64,000 nt of DNA from Streptomyces thermolilacinus SPC6 (GTDB lineage: Bacteria > Actinomycetota > Actinomycetes > Streptomycetales > Streptomycetaceae): assembly GCF_000478605.2 (NCBI RefSeq), contig NZ_ASHX02000001.1, positions 5,905,001 to 5,969,000 on the forward strand, given 5' to 3'. The number at the start of each line of letters is the position of its first letter. The stretch's first letter is position 1. A model generated the notes under the pieces. The model was given only the letters and a program-made list of their open reading frames with translations. It was not told the origin of the DNA and ran no database searches. Below are positions 16,117 through 24,734 of this stretch, one piece after another. The position numbers and the translations under genes were made by a program.

Positions 16117-17589
16117 ATGAGATTTCGCCGCCCACCCCTGGCCCTGAGCCTTGTCCTCGCGGTGCTGTCGTCCCTGCTGCTGGGGGCCGCTCTCGTCAGC
16201 GCCCCGCCCGCCGCGGCGGCGACCGTCGATAGCAGCGCCTGGTACGTGCTGGTCAATCGCGGCAGCGGCAAGGCCCTGGACGTCTACAATCTGGCGACCG
16301 GCGACGGCGCCCGCATCACCCAGTGGACCAGGAACGACCAGAACCAGCAGCAGTGGCAGTTCGTCCCCTCCGGCGACGGCTACTACCGCGTCAAGTCCCG
16401 CCACTCCGGGAAGGTCCTGGACGTCCACAACTTCTCCACCGCCAACGGCGGCGCGATCGTCCAGTGGACAGACCTGAACGGCGCCAACCAGCAGTGGCGG
16501 CTCGCCGACAGCACGGACGGCCATGTACGGCTCATCGCCCGCCACAGTGGCAAGGCCCTCGAAGTGCAGGGCGCCTCCACCGCCGAGGGCGCGAACGTCG
16601 TCCAGTACGACGACTGGGCTGGCGCCAACCAGCAGTGGCGGCTCGTCAAGATTGCCGGCGGCACCCCCGGCACCTGCGCCCTTCCCTCGACGTACCGCTG
16701 GTCCTCCACGGGCGCGCTGGCACAGCCCAAGGCCGGGTGGGCCTCGCTCAAGGACTTCACCGTCGCCCCCCACAACGGCAAGCACCTCGTCTACGCGACG
16801 ACGCATGGCGCCGCGGGAACGGGAACGGGCTGGGGCTCGATGAACTTCATCCCCTTCACCGACTGGTCGGAGATGGCCTCGGCCGGCCAGAACACGATGT
16901 CGAGTTCCGTCGTCGCGCCCACCCTCTTCTACTTCGCACCGAAGGACGTCTGGGTGCTCGCCTACCAGTGGGGCAGGACCGCGTTCTCCTACCGGACCTC
17001 GACCGACCCCACCGACCCGAACGGCTGGTCGGCGGAGCGGGAGCTGTTCTCCGGAACCATCGCCAACTCGCCGACGGGTCCCATCGACCAGACGATCATC
17101 GGTGACGGCACGAACATGTACCTGTTCTTCGCCGGCGACAACGGCAGGATCTACCGGGCGAGCATGCCCATCGGGAACTTCCCCGGCAGCTTCGGCACGA
17201 CCTCGACGGTGGTCATGAGCGACACCACGAACAACCTGTTCGAGGCCCCGCAGGTCTACAAGCTCCAGGGCCAGGACCGATACCTCATGATCGTCGAGGC
17301 GATCGGTTCGCAGGGCCGGTACTTCCGCTCGTTCACGGCCACCAGCCTGAACGGCACCTGGACGCCCCAGGCCACGACCGAGAGCAACCCCTTCGCCGGC
17401 AAGGCCAACAGCGGCGCCACCTGGACCAACGACATCAGCCACGGCGAACTGATCCGCACCAGCGCCGATCAGACCTTCACGGTCGATCCCTGCGACCTGC
17501 GCCTGCTCTACCAGGGACGCGATCCCCGATCCGGCGGCGACTACGGCCAGTGGCCCTACCGACCGGGTCTGCTGACACCGCAGCGCTGA
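16117..17589 (+). CDS. Secreted alpha-L-arabinofuranosidase, CBM13 plus GH62
   Basis: A 490-residue secreted enzyme removing arabinose side chains from arabinoxylan. The signal peptide is about residues 1-36 (ending APPAAAA). A CBM13 ricin-type domain (about 40-185) carries three repeats ending QQQWQF, NQQWRL and NQQWRL. The GH62 five-bladed propeller follows, with STYRWSSTGALAQPK at its start, FTVAPHNGKHLVYAT, and GPIDQTIIGD. The architecture matches Streptomyces AbfB-type enzymes. The ATG at 16117 has GAAGGAG 8 bases upstream; the frame is open upstream but that part belongs to the decayed lipoprotein gene. It complements the xylanase at 11709. Confidence 0.93.
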   Translation: MRFRRPPLALSLVLAVLSSLLLGAALVSAPPAAAATVDSSAWYVLVNRGSGKALDVYNLATGDGARITQWTRNDQNQQQWQFVPSGDGYYRVKSRHSGKVLDVHNFSTANGGAIVQWTDLNGANQQWRLADSTDGHVRLIARHSGKALEVQGASTAEGANVVQYDDWAGANQQWRLVKIAGGTPGTCALPSTYRWSSTGALAQPKAGWASLKDFTVAPHNGKHLVYATTHGAAGTGTGWGSMNFIPFTDWSEMASAGQNTMSSSVVAPTLFYFAPKDVWVLAYQWGRTAFSYRTSTDPTDPNGWSAERELFSGTIANSPTGPIDQTIIGDGTNMYLFFAGDNGRIYRASMPIGNFPGSFGTTSTVVMSDTTNNLFEAPQVYKLQGQDRYLMIVEAIGSQGRYFRSFTATSLNGTWTPQATTESNPFAGKANSGATWTNDISHGELIRTSADQTFTVDPCDLRLLYQGRDPRSGGDYGQWPYRPGLLTPQR

Positions 17590-17614
17590 CGACACGACCC
17601 GGCATGACACGGCA

Positions 17615-17645
17615 CCGCCCCGGCCCGGATGGCGAGCCGGGGCGG
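17615..17645 (+). terminator. Terminator after arabinofuranosidase gene
   Basis: Perfect 10-base arms CCGCCCCGGC (17615-17624) and GCCGGGGCGG (17636-17645) around an 11-base loop, 25 bases past the stop. The rest of the 17646-17965 gap holds no recognisable gene. Confidence 0.65.
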
Positions 17646-17965
17646 CGGGACCGGCCGATGGCCGGGCCCGCCACGACCCGCGACCACTCGACCGGGGCGG
17701 CCGCGGGCGTGCCTTCCGTCCCCCGGCGACGCCGCGGACCAAGCCGTCGTCGACGGCCCGGATGCGGCTCAACGGACGGACGGCCTTTCGAGGCTGCCGC
17801 GCGAGCCTGCCCCTTCACCTCGGACCCGGCACGAACGCGGTTCTGCGACGACAGTTGTGACAGGAAACATCTGACCAGGCGTCACCGGCGGAGCAGTAGC
17901 GGGCCGCACACCCGTAGCCCGCTTGTGACGCAACAGGCGGTCCCGTCCCGGCTGCCCGCCCCCGG

Positions 17966-18649
17966 CTACCCCCACGCCCCCGCGCGGCCCAGCACGAAGT
18001 CGTACGCCTCCGACGCGCGGAACGTGCTCTGGCCGCCCGGGAACAGCAGGCCCGTCAGGCGGAACGCCGGGGCGTCCGCCGTCGCGGGGACGTACGGCAC
18101 CGCCACGCACCGCATGCCCGCCGCGTGCGCCGCCTCCGCGCCCGGCGGGGCGTCCTCCACGACCACGCACTCGGCCGGGTCGGCACCCAGCCTGCGGGCC
18201 GCCTCCAGGAACACGTCCGGTTCCGGCTTGCCGTGCGGGACCTCCTCGGCGGAGACCAGCACGCGGAAGTAGCCGGACAGGCCCGTGCCGGCCAGGACCG
18301 CCTCGATGGCCGCCCGGGAGGAGCCGGACGCGACCGCCATCGGCACCCCGTCGGCGTGCAGCCGCTCCACCAGCAGTCGCATCTCGGGGAAGACCTCGGT
18401 CGCCGCGCGCGCCAGCTCCAGATAGTGCCGGTTCTTCCCGGCGAGCAGCTCCTCCAGCGGCGCGTCGATGCCGTACTCCGCCTTCAGCGCCTGGAGCATC
18501 TCGCGCGTGCCGATGCCGATGAAGTCCGTGTGCCGCTCCCAGTCGAAGCCGGTCACGCCGTAGGCCGCGAGCACTCTGCGCCCGGCCTCGTAGTAGTTCG
18601 GCTCGCTGTCCACCAGCGTGCCGTCCAGGTCGAAGACGACGGCGGTCAC
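17966..18649 (-). CDS. HAD-superfamily hydrolase (beta-phosphoglucomutase-like phosphatase)
   Basis: A 227-residue haloacid-dehalogenase phosphatase with an alpha-helical cap. Motif I is FDLDGTLVDSEP with the nucleophile Asp, motif II is ASGSSRAA, motif III lysine is in HGKPEPDVF, and motif IV is VVVEDAPPGAEAAHAAGM. This group dephosphorylates small sugar phosphates or isomerises sugar phosphates. The residues after FDLDGT do not settle which. The GTG start overlaps the stop of the Lrp regulator gene as GTGA, so the two are co-translated and the phosphatase may be regulated by amino-acid status. Confidence 0.88.
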   Translation of the reverse strand: MTAVVFDLDGTLVDSEPNYYEAGRRVLAAYGVTGFDWERHTDFIGIGTREMLQALKAEYGIDAPLEELLAGKNRHYLELARAATEVFPEMRLLVERLHADGVPMAVASGSSRAAIEAVLAGTGLSGYFRVLVSAEEVPHGKPEPDVFLEAARRLGADPAECVVVEDAPPGAEAAHAAGMRCVAVPYVPATADAPAFRLTGLLFPGGQSTFRASEAYDFVLGRAGAWG

Positions 18650-19149
18650 CGGCCCTCACCCCCGCCGGTCCGGGACGCCCGCGCGTCCCGGCCCACCGCC
18701 TCCACCAGCGGCAGCAGCCGGAACGGCACCCGCTCGCGCAGCGCCACCTCCGTCCGCGTCCGTACGACGCCCGGGAGCTGGATGAGTTGCTGAATGACGT
18801 CCTCCAAGTGAGCGTTGTCCCGCGCGACCACCCGCGTCAGCAGATCCCCGCCGCCGGTGATCGAGAACGCCTCCACGATCTCCGGTACGGCGGCGAGCGC
18901 GTCGCCCACCTCGTCGAGGTGCCCCTGCGTCACCTCGACGTGCACGAAGGCGAGCACCGGGTGGCCCAGCGCGGCGGGGGAGAGGAACGGGCCCGTACCC
19001 GTGATCACGCCGTCCCGCTCCAGCCGGTCGAGCCGCGCCTGGAGGGTGCCGCGCGCGATGCCGAGGAGCCGCGCGTACTCCCGCACGCTTGTGCGTGGCT
19101 GTTCGATCAACAGCCGGAGGATCCGTGTGTCCAGTTCATCGACCGGCAT
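18646..19149 (-). CDS. Lrp/AsnC-family transcriptional regulator
   Basis: A 167-residue feast/famine regulator. The N-terminal winged helix (ELDTRILRLLIEQPRTSVRE, RLLGIARGTLQARLDRLERD) binds DNA and the C-terminal RAM domain (LAFVHVEVTQGHLDEVGDAL, GGDLLTRVVARDN) binds a small effector, usually an amino acid, and forms oligomers. The ATG at 19149 has CGAGGGA upstream; longer upstream frames lack a ribosome site. It forms an operon with the HAD hydrolase. It is divergent from the propeller gene at 19494, but the 344-base gap between them contains the regulon palindrome close to the propeller gene, not to this one. Confidence 0.9.
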   Translation of the reverse strand: MPVDELDTRILRLLIEQPRTSVREYARLLGIARGTLQARLDRLERDGVITGTGPFLSPAALGHPVLAFVHVEVTQGHLDEVGDALAAVPEIVEAFSITGGGDLLTRVVARDNAHLEDVIQQLIQLPGVVRTRTEVALRERVPFRLLPLVEAVGRDARASRTGGGEGR

Positions 19150-19446
19150 GGTCCCTCGCCCCCTCGTGGCCGGGCAGTCCGTATCCCGACTGTACCAATG
19201 GCACCGTGTCCGCCGTCGGGTTCCGGTCGTCGGCCCGTGCGCGTCCGAATGGCCGAGGGAACGTTTCTCTCCAACTGTCCGACGACTTGGCCGAAAATCG
19301 CCGAAACCACGGCCCGGAGGGCGCCGCACACCCCGTGACCACGGTGTCGCCCCTCCCGGTGACGTGTGCGGGGCGGCCGTGTGTCGGATCAGAACACCGC
19401 AGGGGCGACGCGTACCGTTGACGGCCCATGAGCTGCGGCGTATCAC

Positions 19447-19464
19447 TTTCGGCTAGTGCCGTAA
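19447..19464 (+). promoter_or_regulatory. Regulon palindrome A (TTTCGG-N6-CCGTAA)
   Basis: The dyad TTTCGG-CTAGTG-CCGTAA lies 29 bases before the GTG of the propeller gene. It is the first of four sites fitting TTWCGG-N6-CCGWAA, all in promoter regions of the 19494-30592 locus. At this distance it would overlap the transcription start, as expected for a repressor site. Confidence 0.6.
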
Positions 19465-19493
19465 CTCTCTCCTTCCAGGGAGGTGTTCCCTCT

Positions 19494-21521
19494 GTGGCGA
19501 CGCGACGCGCGTTCCTCGCCGGCTCGACCGCAGTAATCTCCGCCACCCTCCTGCCCTCCTCTCCCGAAGCCCACGCCGAAGCCGGGAGCCAGCTCATGCG
19601 TGAACCCCAGCTCATCGGAATCCCCCTCAGCGACGTCCTGCTCCTCGGCGGCGCCGTCGCCCCGGGACCCACCGGCAAGCAGGCCCTGTGGAACGCCTCG
19701 ACGGGCAAGCCCGCCCGCCTCAACGCCATGGACCCGACGACCGGGGACCTGCTGGTCAGCGCCCCGCTCACCGGCGGCGACGGCGCCTGGGCCGTCACCG
19801 CTGCCCCCAGCGGGGTCTACGCGGGCACCTACGGAAACGCGCACCTGTACCGCTGGACCCCGGGCTCCGGCGACACCGCCGAGGACCTGGGCCTCCCGGC
19901 CGCCGGGCAGACGTTCATCTGGGCGCTGGCCACCGACGCCGACGGCAAGGTCTGGGGCGGTACGTTCCCCGGCGGCAAGGTCTTCCGCTTCGACCCGGCC
20001 ACCCGCGCCTTCACCGACTTCGGGCAGGCCGTCCCCGGCCAGACGTACGTGCGCAGCATCGCCTGCGCGGGCGGCAAGGTGTACAGCGGCTCCTACGCGG
20101 CCGCCCACATCGCCGAACTCGACCCGGCCACCGGCACCTTCACCCGGCTCCCCACCCCGCCGGGCCTCGGCACGATCGCGGGCAAGCCGGTCTACGACCT
20201 GAACGCGTACGACAACCGGCTGTACGCCCGCATCGGCTCCGACGCCCCCAACCCGCTGTACGTCTTCGACCTCGCCACCCGCACCTGGTCGGACCCCATC
20301 CCGGAGGTCCACGGACTGAGCGTCTGCCCGCCGGGAGAGGATGGCGCGGTCTACTTCTTCCAGCGCAGCGAACTGCGCCGCTACGACCCGGCCACCGGCG
20401 AGAACACCGGCACCGGCCTGGTCCTCAGCGGCAAGGTGCAGAACGCCCGCTCCTTCGGCTGGGCCGAGCTCGGCCTGCCCGACTACCCCGGCCGGAGCGT
20501 CGTCGGCACCCTGTGGCGCGGCGACATGTTCCGGTACAACCCGACGACCGGCGCGCACGCCGTCCTGGGGACCAAGGTCCGCAAGGAGCCCATCGACATC
20601 CAGGCCCTCGCGGCGGGCGGGCGCCGGACCATCTACGCGGGCGGCTTCCTCAACGGCGGCCTGTCCGCCGTGAACACCGTCACGGGCACGCCGTCCTTCC
20701 ACCGGTTCGGTCAGATCGAGGCCATCCTCCGGGACTCGGAGGGCACGGTCTGGATCGGCCAGTACCCCGACGCCCGGCTGTTCCGCTACCGGCCCGACCA
20801 GCCGTGGAACAGCCCCGAGTACTCCCCGGAGGGCCCGCCAGGCACCCCCGCCAACCCCGAGGTCGTCGTCACCCTGAAGCCGGAACTCCAGGCGCGGGCC
20901 CGCTGCCTCGCCGAGGCCGACGGGAAGATCGCGGTCGGCACGGTCCCGGACGGCAACCGCCTGGGCGGCGGGCTCGCGGTGTACGACAAGGCCACCGGCG
21001 AGTGGACGTTCACCCGCAACGTCGTCCAGGACATGTCCATCATCGCGCTCACCGCCGACGACGGCGTCGTCTACGGCGGCGCGTCGATCTTCGGCGGACT
21101 CGGCACCACCCCGCCCACCCGCACCGCAGGTGCCGTCTTCGCCTGGGACGTCACCCGCGGCGAGAAGCTGTGGGAGCTCGAACTGGTCCAGGGCATAGCG
21201 TCGGTCAGCGCCGTCGAGGTGGTCGGCGGGGTGGTCTGGGCGCTCTCCGGGCACTCGCTGTTCGCCATCGACCCGGACGGCCCGACCATCCTGCACCGCC
21301 TCGAACTGGGCACCCGCAGCAACGACGGGTCGATAGTGGTCAGCCGCCGCAAGCTGTACGTCTCCGTGGACGGCGCGCTGATCTTCCGGGTGGACCCGCT
21401 GTTCCCGGACCGCGACCCGCACCTGCTGGTCAACTTCCCGCACCGGCGGCTCGCCGCCCACGAGGGGTGGCTGTACCTCAGCCGGGGGCCCGAGCTGTAC
21501 AAGGTCGACGTACGCCGCTGA
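19494..21521 (+). CDS. Tat-exported beta-propeller protein of unknown function
   Basis: A 675-residue secreted protein. The start is the GTG at 19494, with AGGGAGG about 10 bases upstream; it gives a twin-arginine signal peptide (ATRRAFLAGSTAVISATLLP, cleavage after PEAHA). The mature part is a run of propeller-blade repeats such as VWGGTFPGGKVFRFDPATRA and VYSGSYAAAHIAELDPATGT, similar to PQQ-like or SMP-30-like sheets. No catalytic residues are assignable. It probably folds before export and acts outside the cell on, or as a sensor for, the compound taken up by the ABC system just downstream. A regulon palindrome precedes it. Confidence 0.8.
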   Translation: MATRRAFLAGSTAVISATLLPSSPEAHAEAGSQLMREPQLIGIPLSDVLLLGGAVAPGPTGKQALWNASTGKPARLNAMDPTTGDLLVSAPLTGGDGAWAVTAAPSGVYAGTYGNAHLYRWTPGSGDTAEDLGLPAAGQTFIWALATDADGKVWGGTFPGGKVFRFDPATRAFTDFGQAVPGQTYVRSIACAGGKVYSGSYAAAHIAELDPATGTFTRLPTPPGLGTIAGKPVYDLNAYDNRLYARIGSDAPNPLYVFDLATRTWSDPIPEVHGLSVCPPGEDGAVYFFQRSELRRYDPATGENTGTGLVLSGKVQNARSFGWAELGLPDYPGRSVVGTLWRGDMFRYNPTTGAHAVLGTKVRKEPIDIQALAAGGRRTIYAGGFLNGGLSAVNTVTGTPSFHRFGQIEAILRDSEGTVWIGQYPDARLFRYRPDQPWNSPEYSPEGPPGTPANPEVVVTLKPELQARARCLAEADGKIAVGTVPDGNRLGGGLAVYDKATGEWTFTRNVVQDMSIIALTADDGVVYGGASIFGGLGTTPPTRTAGAVFAWDVTRGEKLWELELVQGIASVSAVEVVGGVVWALSGHSLFAIDPDGPTILHRLELGTRSNDGSIVVSRRKLYVSVDGALIFRVDPLFPDRDPHLLVNFPHRRLAAHEGWLYLSRGPELYKVDVRR

Positions 21522-21625
21522 AGACGTTGGCCGTCGAACGCCGGGCCGCCGGAGGCCACGCCGACGAAGACGTACGCCGTTGAAACCGGGCGATGTACGC
21601 CCCTGACACCACGCGCACCGTGCCA

Positions 21626-21655
21626 TTGACAGCCCGATTTCTGCCCGGTTACTTT
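21626..21655 (+). promoter_or_regulatory. Promoter of the ABC transporter operon
   Basis: A perfect -35 box TTGACA (21626-21631) is followed after 18 bases by TACTTT (21650-21655) as -10. The -10 box lies in the left arm of regulon palindrome B, the classic layout for repression by steric block. Confidence 0.55.
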
Positions 21656-21676
21656 CGGCCCCGACCGAAAGTGACC
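21647..21676 (+). promoter_or_regulatory. Regulon palindrome B (TTTCGG-N6-CCGAAA)
   Basis: A 30-base inverted repeat with arms GGTTACTTTCGG and CCGAAAGTGACC (one mismatch in 12) around CCCCGA, 40 bases upstream of the solute-binding-protein start. The core matches the sites at 19447, 25739 and 28067. Confidence 0.7.
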
Positions 21677-21715
21677 GGGCTCGCGTATCCTTCTCAGGCC
21701 CTGCGGAGGCCCTAC

Positions 21716-22975
21716 ATGACGACAGGCTTCAAGCGCGCCATCACCCCTATCGCCCTGATCGCCGCGGCCTCCCTGCTGGCCGGCTGCGGCGGCGGCGACG
21801 GCGGGTCCGGACCGAACGACGTCACCCTCTGGATGTATCCCGTCATCGCGGACCCCAAGGCCAACTCCGCCTACTGGGCGCAGATCGAGAAGGACTTCGA
21901 GGCGGCCCACAGCGGCACGAAGCTCACCATCGAGGAACAGCCCTGGGAGAACCGCGACGAGAAGCTCGCCACGGCCTTCGGCAGCGGCAAGGGCCCGGAC
22001 GTGGTCCTCCTCAACCCGGACCAGGTCCCGCAGTACCTCGGCAACGGCGCCCTGCGCCCCGTGGACAAGGCCGTCGAGGGCATCAAGGAATCGTTCCTGC
22101 CCAACGCGCTCGACGCGCTCACCCACGACGGCAAGCTCTACGCGGTGCCGATCTACCACACCGTCACCACGACGCTGTACAACAAGAAGCTCCTCGACCG
22201 GGCCGGCATCGACAAGCCGCCCGCCACCTGGGACGAGATCAAGGCCGCGGCGCCCAAGCTGAAGCGCGCCGGGGTCGCCACCCTCGACTACTCGGCGAGC
22301 AACGAGGCGACCCTCAACCTCAACTTCTATCCGCTGCTGTGGCAGGCGGGCGGCAAGGTGTTCTCCGAGGACGGCAAGAAGGCCGCGTTCAACGGGCCCG
22401 AGGGCGTCGCCGCCCTCACCTTCCTCACCGACCTCTACGAGGCGGGCGCCGTCCCCAAGTCGGCCCTCACCAACACCAACATCTTCGCCGACCACCCCTT
22501 GGGCGAGCAGCAGGTCGCCATGGGCTTCTCCGGCACCCTCGCCGACGCCGACCTGGCCCGCAAGACCTGGGGCGCCGAGAACGTGGTCGTCGGCAAGCCC
22601 CTGCGCAACGTCGAGCAGGTGTCCTTCGGCGTCCCCGGCGGCCTCGGCCTGAACGCCAAGTCCCGCAACGTCGCGGGCGCGGAGAAGTTCCTCGCGTTCA
22701 TGGCGGACCCGGCCCGCATCCAGAGCCTCGGCAAGGCCAGCGGCTTCCTGTCGCCCCGCACCGACGTGACCGTGCCCAGCGACGCCCCGTACGCCAAGCA
22801 GTTCCAGGAGGCGCTGCCCTTCGCGTACCCCGGTGAGCCCAGCCCCGTCGCCCGCCAGCTGATGTCGCTGATCGCCCCCGAGATCCAGGCCGCGCTGACC
22901 GGGCGCAAGAGCCCCAAGGAGGCCCTGGACGCGGCGGCCGCGCAGGCCGACGACCTGCTGGCACGGCAGCGTTGA
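21716..22975 (+). CDS. Extracellular solute-binding lipoprotein of a carbohydrate ABC importer
   Basis: A 419-residue family-1 solute-binding protein. The lipoprotein signal ends in LLAGC with the lipidated Cys at residue 24. The mature part starts VTLWMYPVIADPKANSAYW and has the class features FGSGKGPDVVLLNPDQVPQY, YAVPIYHTVTTTLYNKKLL and VSFGVPGGLGLNA. It captures a sugar-like substrate at the outer membrane face and delivers it to the two permeases that follow. The ATG at 21716 has GGAGG upstream. The operon starts at a promoter overlapped by palindrome B. The ligand cannot be told from sequence. Confidence 0.9.
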   Translation: MTTGFKRAITPIALIAAASLLAGCGGGDGGSGPNDVTLWMYPVIADPKANSAYWAQIEKDFEAAHSGTKLTIEEQPWENRDEKLATAFGSGKGPDVVLLNPDQVPQYLGNGALRPVDKAVEGIKESFLPNALDALTHDGKLYAVPIYHTVTTTLYNKKLLDRAGIDKPPATWDEIKAAAPKLKRAGVATLDYSASNEATLNLNFYPLLWQAGGKVFSEDGKKAAFNGPEGVAALTFLTDLYEAGAVPKSALTNTNIFADHPLGEQQVAMGFSGTLADADLARKTWGAENVVVGKPLRNVEQVSFGVPGGLGLNAKSRNVAGAEKFLAFMADPARIQSLGKASGFLSPRTDVTVPSDAPYAKQFQEALPFAYPGEPSPVARQLMSLIAPEIQAALTGRKSPKEALDAAAAQADDLLARQR

Positions 22976-23928
22976 CGGCCGGCACGGCCGGTGAGCGGAC
23001 CGCACCGACCCCCGAGCCCGTCGCCGTACCCGGCCCGCCACTCCCGGCGGGCCGGCCGGCGCGGCCGGTCCGCCGCCGCGAGGCACGCGTCGGGCTGCTG
23101 TTCGTCGCGCCGATGCTGCTGCTGTTCGTCGTGTTCCGCTTCGGCCCGACGATCGGCGCGGCGTTCCTGTCGCTCACCGACTACCGGCTCAGCGGCGACT
23201 GGCGGTTCATCGGCGCCGAGAACTACGCCCGGCTCCTCCAGGACGACCTGTTCTGGTCCAGCCTCGGCGTCACCGCCCTGTACACCGTGTTCTTCGTGCC
23301 GCTGACGGTCGCCCTGTCGCTCGGCACGGCCCTGCTGCTGCACCGCACGGTCTGGGCACGCGGCTTCTTCCGCGGCGTGTTCTTCCTCCCGTACGTCACC
23401 AGCATCGTCCTCGCCGCCGTCATCTGGAAGTGGATCTACGACGTGGAGGACGGCCTGCTCAACGCGGCGCTCGGCGTCCTCTCCCTCGGCCCCGTCGACT
23501 TCCTGGGCGACGAACGCCTCGTCCTCCCGGCCATCGCGGCCACGTCCGCCTGGAAGGGCTTCGGCTACTCGATGCTGATCCTCCTCGCCGGACTCCAGTC
23601 CATCCCGCGCGAGGTCACCGAGGCCGCGGTCATCGACGGCGCCACCGGCTGGCGGCGGCTGCGCTGGGTCACCCTGCCGCTGCTGCGCCCCGTGCTGTTC
23701 TTCGTCCTCGTCATCGAGGCGATCGGGGCGTTCCAGGTGTTCGACGCGATGTACGTGATGACGGCGGGCGGTCCGGTGCGGGCCAGCTACTCCCTCGTGT
23801 ACTTCCTCTACGACTCGGGCTTCAAGTTCTTCGACTTCGGCTACGCGAGCGCGCTGGGCCTGGTGCTGTTCCTGGTGGTCCTGGTGTTCTCGCTGATCCA
23901 GCGGCGGCTGATCGGACGGGACGACTGA
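22972..23928 (+). CDS. Sugar ABC transporter permease, MalF/LacF type
   Basis: A 318-residue inner-membrane permease with six predicted helices, after a proline-rich cytoplasmic N terminus of about 40 residues. The EAA loop that contacts the ATPase is clear (EVTEAAVIDGATGWRRLRWV). The TTG start overlaps the lipoprotein stop (TTGA). It pairs with the next permease. As is usual for Streptomyces sugar importers, no ATPase gene is in the operon; a shared MsiK-type ATPase would energise it. Confidence 0.9.
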   Translation: MTAGTAGERTAPTPEPVAVPGPPLPAGRPARPVRRREARVGLLFVAPMLLLFVVFRFGPTIGAAFLSLTDYRLSGDWRFIGAENYARLLQDDLFWSSLGVTALYTVFFVPLTVALSLGTALLLHRTVWARGFFRGVFFLPYVTSIVLAAVIWKWIYDVEDGLLNAALGVLSLGPVDFLGDERLVLPAIAATSAWKGFGYSMLILLAGLQSIPREVTEAAVIDGATGWRRLRWVTLPLLRPVLFFVLVIEAIGAFQVFDAMYVMTAGGPVRASYSLVYFLYDSGFKFFDFGYASALGLVLFLVVLVFSLIQRRLIGRDD

Positions 23929-24731
23929 TGGCGAGAGTGCGGCTGCCGGTTCTGCTGGCCCTGGTGGCGCTGGTGACCATGACGCCGTTCGTGGTGATGG
24001 TGCTGGTCGCGTTCGCGCCGCCGGGCGGGAAGACCCTGCCGGGCGCGTTCGACCTGACGCGCGCCACGTGGGAGAACTTCTCCGCCGTGCTGTCCGGCGC
24101 GGAGATCGGCCGCTGGGCCGCCAACTCCCTCGTGTACTCGCTGGTCTCGGTCGTGCTGATCCTGCTGTTCTCGTCCATGGCCGGGTACGCCTTCGCCAAG
24201 AAGCGGTTCCCGGGGCGGGAGGTGCTGTTCTGGGCGTTCCTGGCGACGCTGATGGTCCCGTTCCAGGCGACGCTCATCCCGTACTTCGTCCTCGTGTCCC
24301 GGCTCGGCGGCGTGGACACGTACTGGGGACTGATCGTGCCGACGCTCGCCAACTCGCAGGCCGTGTTCCTGATGCGGCAGTTCATCATGCAGCTGCCCGA
24401 CGAGCTGTTCGAGGCCGCTAAGATCGACGGGGCGTCCGAGTGGCGGATCTACACCACGGTCGTCATCCCGCTCATCACCCCGGTCCTGGCGACGCTCGGC
24501 GTGTTCGTCTTCCTGTGGCACTGGAACGACTTCCTGTGGCCGCTGGTCATCGGCCAGTCCTCCGAGATGCGGACCCTCACCGTGGGCCTCGCGACGCTGG
24601 AGGGGGAGAACGTCGCCGTCAACCAGATCATGGCCGGGGCGACCATCACGGTCCTGCCCTGCCTGCTGGTCTTCGGTCTCCTCCAGCGCTATCTGACCGA
24701 CTCCATCGCGACGACCGGCCTCAAGAACTGA
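23928..24731 (+). CDS. Sugar ABC transporter permease, MalG type
   Basis: A 267-residue membrane protein with six helices. The EAA motif is ELFEAAKIDGASEWRIYTTV, followed by LPLITPVL-like and FLWHWNDFLWPLVI segments typical of MalG proteins. ATG overlaps the preceding TGA by one base (TGATG). The frame is open upstream but that part is a shadow of the first permease. The stop is only 3 bases from the end of the convergent luciferase-like gene, leaving no room for a separate terminator. Confidence 0.9.
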   Translation: MARVRLPVLLALVALVTMTPFVVMVLVAFAPPGGKTLPGAFDLTRATWENFSAVLSGAEIGRWAANSLVYSLVSVVLILLFSSMAGYAFAKKRFPGREVLFWAFLATLMVPFQATLIPYFVLVSRLGGVDTYWGLIVPTLANSQAVFLMRQFIMQLPDELFEAAKIDGASEWRIYTTVVIPLITPVLATLGVFVFLWHWNDFLWPLVIGQSSEMRTLTVGLATLEGENVAVNQIMAGATITVLPCLLVFGLLQRYLTDSIATTGLKN

Positions 24732-24734
24732 CGC

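Noticed and set aside
19443..21626. Minus-strand frame of about 730 codons opposite the propeller gene
   Set aside because: Low-complexity Val/Gly/Arg/Ala sequence; the plus strand has a Tat signal, a ribosome site and propeller repeats.
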